DNA from: Halonotius sp046719765
Lineage (GTDB): Archaea > Halobacteriota > Halobacteria > Halobacteriales > Haloferacaceae
Length of the DNA: 64,000 nucleotides
NCBI RefSeq assembly: GCF_046719765.1
Contig: NZ_JABEBY010000012.1
Location: 1 to 64,000, forward strand
Direction: 5' to 3'
Positions 59,407-64,000 of the stretch are shown here, one piece after another. The notes under the pieces are model-generated. The model saw only the letters and a program-made list of their open reading frames with translations, made no database searches and was not told the origin of the DNA. The translations under genes and the position numbers were made by a program. Each line of letters begins with the position of its first letter. Positions within the stretch are counted from its first letter, which is position 1.

Positions 59407-59883
59407 ATGCATCCGCCGCTCTGTATCGTCGGCCCAAGCGACGCCGGCAAGACGACGCTGGTCGAATCGCTGGTCGCCGAACTCGCCGACGCCGGGCGGG
59501 TTGGGACGATCAAATCCATCCACCACGACATCGAGATCGACACCCCCGGCAAGGACACCCACCGCCACCGCACCGCCGGGGCCGACACGGTCGTCGGGCT
59601 GACACCCTCCCTTCGCTTCGAGATCACCCCCGGCGGAAAGGACGCCGCCGACAGCGAGGTCGCTCTGCTCGAATCGACTGTCGACGACCTCCGGGCGGCG
59701 GGCTACGAGTATATCCTGATCGAGGGGTTCCACACGGCACCCTATCCAAAACTCGTTGTCGGCGATCGGCCGGTCGCCCCGCCGGTCGTCGCTCGGGGCC
59801 CGCCGGCAGCCTTCGATACTCCGGCGTTGGCGACCGCGATGATCGAGGGAACGCTTGTCGATGTCGACGCCGATTCGGCGTAA
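59407..59883 (+). CDS. mobB: Molybdopterin-guanine dinucleotide biosynthesis adaptor protein MobB
   Basis: 158 residues. The P-loop PSDAGKTTLVESLV follows the start LCIVG. Further on come VGTIKSIHHDIEIDTPGKDT and the conserved HRHRTAGADTVVG and EGFHTAPYPKLVV motifs. It is a GTP-binding helper of MobA-type molybdenum cofactor guanylylation. No mobA is visible next to it. The first 220 bases upstream (59185-59400) contain no recognised gene. The ATG at 59407 gives the canonical short lead into the P-loop strand. Confidence 0.9.
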   Translation: MHPPLCIVGPSDAGKTTLVESLVAELADAGRVGTIKSIHHDIEIDTPGKDTHRHRTAGADTVVGLTPSLRFEITPGGKDAADSEVALLESTVDDLRAAGYEYILIEGFHTAPYPKLVVGDRPVAPPVVARGPPAAFDTPALATAMIEGTLVDVDADSA

Positions 59884-59932
59884 CCCGGCACCGACCGGAA
59901 CGCCCAAACCACCCACCCGCCAACACGCGCCC

Positions 59933-60622
59933 ATGTACGAGGCGGTCGCGGCCTATCCTGCGGGTGACAGCACCGTCAGCCGGCAGGCGCGGACGGCCGC
60001 CGACTACGGCTACGACGGGCTTGTCGTCCGCACCCGCGAAGCCGAGTTCGACGCCGACGCGATCAGCGACCGCTACGGGATCGATGTCGTCGGCGGGATC
60101 GAGGTCGACGCCGCCGATCCCGAATCCGCGGCGGGGGCGGTCGGCAACCACCGCCCGGAGTGTCCCCTCCTGCTCGTCCGTGGCGGCACCGACGCGCTGA
60201 ACAGATACGCCGTCGAAACCGACCGTGTCGACGTGGTGACCCGCCCGATGGCCGGCGACGGCGAGTTCAACCATGTGCTCGCCCGCGCCGCAACAACCCA
60301 CAACGTCCACGTTGAGTTCGACTTCGGGCCGGTGTTGCGGGCGAGCGGTGGCCCCCGCGTCCAAGCCCTCCAGGGGCTCCGGAAGCTTCGTGAGCTTGTC
60401 GAGCAGTACGACGCCCCGTTTGTCGTCAGCGTGAACGCCGACTCCCACCGCCAGCTTCGCGCCCCCCGCGAGCTGCGGGCGGTCGGCGAACAGATCGGCT
60501 TTACCGCCGACCAGATCACGGCGGGCCTCGAAGCATGGGGTGCAATCGTCGCCCGCAACCGCGAGCGCGCCGCCGACCGCTTCATCGAACCCGGCGTCTG
60601 GCGGGGGCGATACGAGCCATGA
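59933..60622 (+). CDS. rnp3: RNase P protein component 3 (Rpp30)
   Basis: 229 residues with a TIM-barrel (PHP-like) Rpp30 fold: YEAVAAYPAGDSTVSRQART, YGYDGLVVRTREAE, YGIDVVGGIEVDAADPESAA and the C-terminal FVVSVNADSHRQLRAPRELR. The ATG at 59933 was preferred to an earlier Pro/Arg-rich in-frame extension. It is a subunit of the archaeal RNase P holoenzyme with RNA and Pop5. It overlaps the Pop5 gene by ATGA. Confidence 0.9.
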   Translation: MYEAVAAYPAGDSTVSRQARTAADYGYDGLVVRTREAEFDADAISDRYGIDVVGGIEVDAADPESAAGAVGNHRPECPLLLVRGGTDALNRYAVETDRVDVVTRPMAGDGEFNHVLARAATTHNVHVEFDFGPVLRASGGPRVQALQGLRKLRELVEQYDAPFVVSVNADSHRQLRAPRELRAVGEQIGFTADQITAGLEAWGAIVARNRERAADRFIEPGVWRGRYEP

Positions 60623-61098
60623 AACACCTTCCCAAACACATCCGGCCGCGATGGCGGTATCTCGCCGTTGCGATCGAGGCCGCCCCCGACGCCGACATCG
60701 ACCGCGGGGGGTTCCAGCGCGCGCTGTGGTATGCCGCCGGCAACCTGCTCGGCGACGCCGGCAGTGCCGACGCCGACCTGACGGTGTTCGGCTTCGAGTA
60801 CGCCGATGGCGTCGGCGAGGCGATCGTCCGCGCTCGCCGCGAGGAGACCGACGCCGCCCGCGCCGCCGTGGCCTGTATCGACCGTGTTGACGACCAGCCG
60901 GTCGGCCTCGTCGTTCGCGGGGTTTCGGGGACGGTGCGTGCCTGTGAAGAAAGCTATTTACGCGGCCGGAGCCCAAATTCGACAGAGGATTCCGTCGCGT
61001 TTGCGGACGACCAACGGCCGGCGATCCGTCGTGACGATGTCGCCGAGATCTCGCTGCCCGAGGGGTTCGTGGCGGCGACGGAACTCGATTTCCACTAG
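60619..61098 (+). CDS. rnp2: RNase P protein component 2 (Pop5)
   Basis: 159 residues: MKHLPKHIRPRWRYLAVAIE, GGFQRALWYAAGNLLGDAG, and FGFEYADGVGEAIVRARREE with the Pop5 ferredoxin-like fold. The C-terminal 50 residues form a weakly conserved acidic tail. It pairs with Rpp30 and binds the catalytic domain of RNase P RNA. It overlaps rnp3 by 4 bases and is followed after one base by psmA. Confidence 0.9.
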   Translation: MKHLPKHIRPRWRYLAVAIEAAPDADIDRGGFQRALWYAAGNLLGDAGSADADLTVFGFEYADGVGEAIVRARREETDAARAAVACIDRVDDQPVGLVVRGVSGTVRACEESYLRGRSPNSTEDSVAFADDQRPAIRRDDVAEISLPEGFVAATELDFH

Positions 61099-61099
61099 T

Positions 61100-61843
61100 A
61101 TGCAGGGACAACAACAGCAGCAGGCCTACGACCGTGGCACCACGATCTTCTCGCCGGACGGCCGGCTCTACCAAGTTGAGTACGCCCGCGAAGCCGTCAA
61201 ACGCGGCTCAGCGTCGATCGGCGTCCGAACCCCGGAAGGCGTCATGTTGCTCGCCGACAAACAGCGTCACTCGCCGCTCCTTGAGCCCTCCAGCGTCGAA
61301 AAGCTGCATAAGGCCGACGACCACGTTGGGATGGCCTCGGCGGGCCATGTCGCCGACGCCCGCCAACTGATCGATTTCGCCCGCCGGCAGGCGCAGGTCA
61401 ACCGCCTCCGGTTTGGCGAGATGATGGGCGTTGAGACGCTGACCAAGCGGGTCACCGACTTCATCCAGCGATACACGCAGGTCGGCGGAGCCCGCCCGTT
61501 CGGCGTCGCCCTCGTTGTCGGCGGGATCGAAAACGGCGAGCCGCGGCTCTTCGAGACCGACCCCTCGGGAACCCCCTACGAGTGGGAAGCACTCGCCATC
61601 GGCGAGAGCCGCGACGACATTCAGGACTACTTCGAGGAGCACTACGAGCCGGATCTCTCGCTTGATGAGGGGATCGAACTCGCGCTTCGCGCCTTGGCGT
61701 CGGTCACCGACGACGGGCTCGAGGCTGCTGGCCTCGGGTTGGCAACGATCGATGCCGACACCGAGCAGTACCACCAGTACTCCCTTGATGAACTCGACGA
61801 TGTCCTCGCCGAACACGGCCTGCTGGCTGACGACGAGGAGTAA
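61100..61843 (+). CDS. psmA: Proteasome subunit alpha
   Basis: 247 residues: MQGQQQQQAYDRGTTIFSPD, GRLYQVEYAREAVKRGS (the alpha-subunit signature), the KxxxHKADDHVGMASAGHVAD region, and FNRYTQVGGARPFGVALVVG-type core. The N-terminal helix YDRGTTIFSPDGR marks an alpha rather than beta subunit. It forms the 20S core rings that gate access and dock PAN/ATPase. The start lies one base after the Pop5 stop, a conserved haloarchaeal arrangement. Confidence 0.95.
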   Translation: MQGQQQQQAYDRGTTIFSPDGRLYQVEYAREAVKRGSASIGVRTPEGVMLLADKQRHSPLLEPSSVEKLHKADDHVGMASAGHVADARQLIDFARRQAQVNRLRFGEMMGVETLTKRVTDFIQRYTQVGGARPFGVALVVGGIENGEPRLFETDPSGTPYEWEALAIGESRDDIQDYFEEHYEPDLSLDEGIELALRALASVTDDGLEAAGLGLATIDADTEQYHQYSLDELDDVLAEHGLLADDEE

Positions 61844-61968
61844 TCGATCGATTTCTGGCCGTTATCACTCCTCGCTGTTGAGCTGTGTCCATCTCTACAG
61901 CGCGAAATATCGCCCATGCAGCCCGGTAGGCGGCGATTACTTACATCGTACTGGCGACACTCGGGCGT

Positions 61969-62139
61969 ATGGACTTCGAGTGGCTCTACCCTGTCGCCTG
62001 CCCAGCCTGTGCCGTCTGCCCCAAAGTGATCGCCGACTACGATCGGCTGGGGTACCCGATCTGCCCCCGCTGTGGGACGACGGTTCGTGCGGCCACAGTC
62101 GACGCCGGCACGGGCGTCGCCGCGCCACGAACCGAGTAA
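61969..62139 (+). CDS. Small zinc-ribbon protein
   Basis: 56-residue frame: MDFEWLYPVACPACAVCPKV, IADYDRLGYPICPRCGTTVR and AATVDAGTGVAAPRTE. CPAC (with CAVC overlapping) and CPRC form a four-cysteine zinc ribbon. The acidic/Tyr start and the spacing between the pairs (17 residues) are good for a ribbon. It is followed by another short plus-strand gene 29 bases later. Small zinc-finger proteins are common in haloarchaea. Function unknown. Confidence 0.65.
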   Translation: MDFEWLYPVACPACAVCPKVIADYDRLGYPICPRCGTTVRAATVDAGTGVAAPRTE

Positions 62140-62168
62140 CGCAAGTGCCGGCCAGCCCTCCGCCCGGT

Positions 62169-62393
62169 ATGGACTACGAGCGAACAACCGACACCGACGA
62201 GCTCACCGAGTGGGAGCGCGCCGACGGCCACGCGACGATCCGACTCCGCGAGCGCGCCGACGGCCAGTTTGCGGTGCGATACGACCAGCTCCATCAGGCC
62301 GACGGCGGCCGGGCCTACGCCTACGAGACCGTTGAGAGCCGCGCGGCCGCCGAGGAGTTGGTCGCCGACTGGCGGGCCGATCCGCCGGCCTAA
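62169..62393 (+). CDS. Small conserved haloarchaeal protein
   Basis: 74 residues: MDYERTTDTDELTEWERADG, HATIRLRERADGQFAVRYDQ and EAAAEELVADWRADPPA-like end. No cysteines, one domain with a beta-strand-rich N-terminal half and a C-terminal helix. Family not recognised. It lies 29 bases after the zinc-ribbon gene and 39 before the next gene. Confidence 0.65.
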   Translation: MDYERTTDTDELTEWERADGHATIRLRERADGQFAVRYDQLHQADGGRAYAYETVESRAAAEELVADWRADPPA

Positions 62394-62432
62394 CTCCCGA
62401 ATCGTTTTCGGCGTCGCTGTCGTCGCTGGCGT

Positions 62433-62828
62433 ATGACCCGATTCGATGCCACCGACGCCGACAGCCGCCGGGAGCTGTTTGCGGCGACCGTCAACGCCCA
62501 CCGCGAGCGGGCAAGCGAGTTCTGTACGCTCGAACCCGACGAGACGCCGCCCGACAGCGACGACGAACTGGTGCCGTGGATCCAGTTCGGCGGCGAGACC
62601 GTCGCCCTCGACTGTACCGACAGCGAACTCGATCGGCTGAAAGAGTTACTCGGCGAGTACCCCGACTTCCGGATCGATGACCTCGAACGCCCCGAAGAAG
62701 CAGACGGAACGCACGTCCGGATTACAACACACTCCGACGCCGACCGGCTGGCGGCCTTTTTCGACGCCGTCTTTCAGCAGGCGTTCGGCTATCCCGACGA
62801 CTACCGAGCCTGGGCCGTCACGATCTAA
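62433..62828 (+). CDS. Conserved haloarchaeal protein, function unknown
   Basis: 131 residues: MTRFDATDADSRRELFAATV, HRERASEFCTLEPDETPPDS, FGGETVALDCTDSELDRLKE and DADRLAAFFDAVFQQAFGYP. It is acidic and mostly helical. No motif known to me. It is the last plus-strand gene before a convergent small membrane protein gene. Confidence 0.65.
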   Translation: MTRFDATDADSRRELFAATVNAHRERASEFCTLEPDETPPDSDDELVPWIQFGGETVALDCTDSELDRLKELLGEYPDFRIDDLERPEEADGTHVRITTHSDADRLAAFFDAVFQQAFGYPDDYRAWAVTI

Positions 62829-62834
62829 CTGGTC

Positions 62835-63047
62835 TCAGTCCTCGGTGGAGTCGATCCCGAGAGCGGCGTTGAGCCCGCAGAAACAGGTTGTCGCGTTGAT
62901 TCCGAGGCCGACCGCGCCGATGGCGGCGAGCAGCCCGCTCGTTCGCTTGCCGGCGGTGAGCGCGCGGACGGCGACGATCGACAACAGTACGGCTCCGAGC
63001 CCACGAAGCAGGCGGTCGGTGCCGCCGACGTTTGAATCAATGTCCAT
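62835..63047 (-). CDS. YgaP/DUF2892-like membrane protein
   Basis: 70 residues: MDIDSNVGGTDRLLRGLGAV (the NVGGxDRxLR start of DUF2892), a first helix LLSIVAVRALTAG and a second helix GLLAAIGAVGLGINATTCFC, ending GLNAALGIDSTED. The family ends with a Cys-containing CPxY-like motif; here it is CFCGLNAALGID. Two transmembrane helices. Often associated with rhodanese in bacteria. Stand-alone here. Confidence 0.8.
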   Translation of the reverse strand: MDIDSNVGGTDRLLRGLGAVLLSIVAVRALTAGKRTSGLLAAIGAVGLGINATTCFCGLNAALGIDSTED

Positions 63048-63179
63048 ACGCGTGCTATGGTCTCGCTGTACTTGTATCGCCTGTTGACTCAGACGAGGAT
63101 TGTAGCGACCCAACGCTGGCCCGGGGTGGGTGCCGCACCAAAATAAAGAGTTTTCGCCCTCGGGTGTTCACTGATAGCA

Positions 63180-64000
63180 ATGACGACTCACGAGTACGAC
63201 GTTGCCATCGTCGGTGCCGGCACCGCCGGCTGTTATGCGGCGGCGACGATCGCCAACGCGGGTCTCGATGCGGTCATCATCGAGCGCAAAGACGCCGAGG
63301 AGGCCGGCCACATCGCCTGTGGCGACGCGCTGAAAGGCGCGGATAAGTTCCCGAGTGCGATCCCGAAATCGAAGATCGAACCCGCCTTCACAAACACGGG
63401 CGTCGATCATGGCCGCTTCGAGATCCCGAGCCACGATACCGTCCTGGAGATCCCGGTGCCGGGCGAACTCGCGGTCATCGACCGCCTCAAATACGGCAAG
63501 CTACTGATCGAAGGAGCCGAAGAGGCCGGCGCGGAGCTCCACTACGACACCGTCGTCAACGACGTGAAACAGACCGACGACGGCCAGGTAACCGGCGTTG
63601 TTGGCAAACACAAGGGCGACCCCGTCGAGTACGACGCCGAGGTCGTTATCGACGGCGCGGGCGCGCTGTCGCTGCTGCAGGATAAAGCCGACTTCGAGGA
63701 TGCAACCTTCGACACCAACGTCCGCTACTCGCAGTTCTGTTCGGCCTACCGTGAGATCGTCGAGGTCGACGAGGAAGTCGAGTGGGACGATGCGCTCGTC
63801 TTCAAACCGACCGAGCGCGCCGCGGGCTATCTCTGGTATTTCCCGCGTACGTCGACCGAAATCAATGCTGGCCTTGGCTTCCAGATGAACGAGGAGCCGA
63901 TGCAGATGATCGACGATCTCAAAGGCGATCTCCGCGACCGCGAGGAGTTCGAAAACGCCGAGGTGACCGACAAACTTGGCGCGGCGCTGCCGACCCGCCG
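63180..64000 (+). CDS. Geranylgeranyl reductase family flavoprotein, partial (runs off the window)
   Basis: The first 273 codons of a FAD-dependent oxidoreductase of the digeranylgeranylglycerophospholipid reductase family. The FAD dinucleotide-binding motif is VAIVGAGTAGCYAAATIANA, then IIERKDAEEAGHIACGDAL. Later segments ELAVIDRLKYGKLLIEGAEE and VVIDGAGALSLLQ are family-typical, and the fragment ends GAALPTRR. It hydrogenates the isoprenoid chains of archaeal membrane lipids. The stop lies beyond 64000. Confidence 0.88.
   Translation, partial: MTTHEYDVAIVGAGTAGCYAAATIANAGLDAVIIERKDAEEAGHIACGDALKGADKFPSAIPKSKIEPAFTNTGVDHGRFEIPSHDTVLEIPVPGELAVIDRLKYGKLLIEGAEEAGAELHYDTVVNDVKQTDDGQVTGVVGKHKGDPVEYDAEVVIDGAGALSLLQDKADFEDATFDTNVRYSQFCSAYREIVEVDEEVEWDDALVFKPTERAAGYLWYFPRTSTEINAGLGFQMNEEPMQMIDDLKGDLRDREEFENAEVTDKLGAALPTR

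Noticed and set aside
1..64000. tRNA, rRNA, CRISPR array, insertion sequence, integrase or replication origin
   Set aside because: I read for T-loop and anticodon patterns, regularly spaced repeats, transposase motifs and Orc1/Cdc6-type genes and found none. A weak or fragmentary element could have escaped a reading by eye.

Overview
The window is chromosomal DNA of a halophilic archaeon (class Halobacteria). The core genes are GC-rich, the predicted proteins are strongly acidic, neighbouring genes in operons often overlap by ATGA, and most starts lie about 25-35 bases downstream of AT-rich TATA-like boxes. Typical archaeal information-processing genes are present: L21e, S8e, RpoF, SRP19, Gar1, RNase P Rpp30/Pop5, proteasome alpha and aRNase J. 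I cannot name the genus from sequence alone.

Layout. 0.4-2.0 kb: an operon of a small thioredoxin, an ArsP-type permease and an ArsR regulator. 2.5-4.0 kb: a CDGSH iron-sulfur protein, a small membrane protein and a collapsed M20 peptidase pseudogene. 4.1-8.6 kb: an arsenic block, with arsD-arsA and two small Cys-Cys-tailed proteins on the minus strand, and divergent arsR and an arsC-like LMW phosphatase on the plus strand. 9.0-9.7 kb: a TrkA protein. 9.9-12.0 kb: a two-gene methionine synthase. 12.1-15.0 kb: the L21e-RpoF-DUF655-RsmA-HemK2 cluster. 15.1-17.0 kb: a GNAT enzyme and a DoxX protein. 17.0-19.25 kb: an AT-rich accessory island of small zinc-ribbon and membrane proteins, ending beside a truncated DUF4870 gene. 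19.5-25.8 kb: MFS transporter, RibH, aminotransferase, sugar nucleotidyltransferase, Nmad3-like protein, hexapeptide acyltransferase and a CBS protein. 26.2-34.9 kb: SRP19-Gar1, a PemK/HTH toxin-antitoxin pair, a presenilin-type protease, PUA and NYN proteins, a Hel308-like helicase and DUF389/DUF47 proteins. 35.0-40.0 kb: pyrophosphatase, the siroheme/heme genes and their neighbours. 40.0-43.4 kb: a second accessory segment punctuated by three related repeats and carrying an AbiE-like pair, UspA and a lipoprotein. 43.4-64.0 kb: mostly housekeeping genes (Nif3, S8e, NurA, IlvD, a GCS-like ligase, ThiR, RNase J, MobB, RNase P, proteasome, the start of a geranylgeranyl reductase), with one RHH/ParE toxin-antitoxin pair and a candidate structured RNA before RNase J.

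The most interesting system is the arsenic block. ArsD here keeps its N-terminal Cys triad but lacks the C-terminal vicinal Cys pairs of bacterial ArsD. Two co-transcribed small proteins instead end exactly in Cys-Cys-stop and share a related C-terminal module. This suggests that metalloid hand-over to the double-domain ArsA is distributed over separate polypeptides. The repeat-delimited segment at 40-43 kb and the folded element at 57.5 kb are the other structures that ordinary gene content does not explain.
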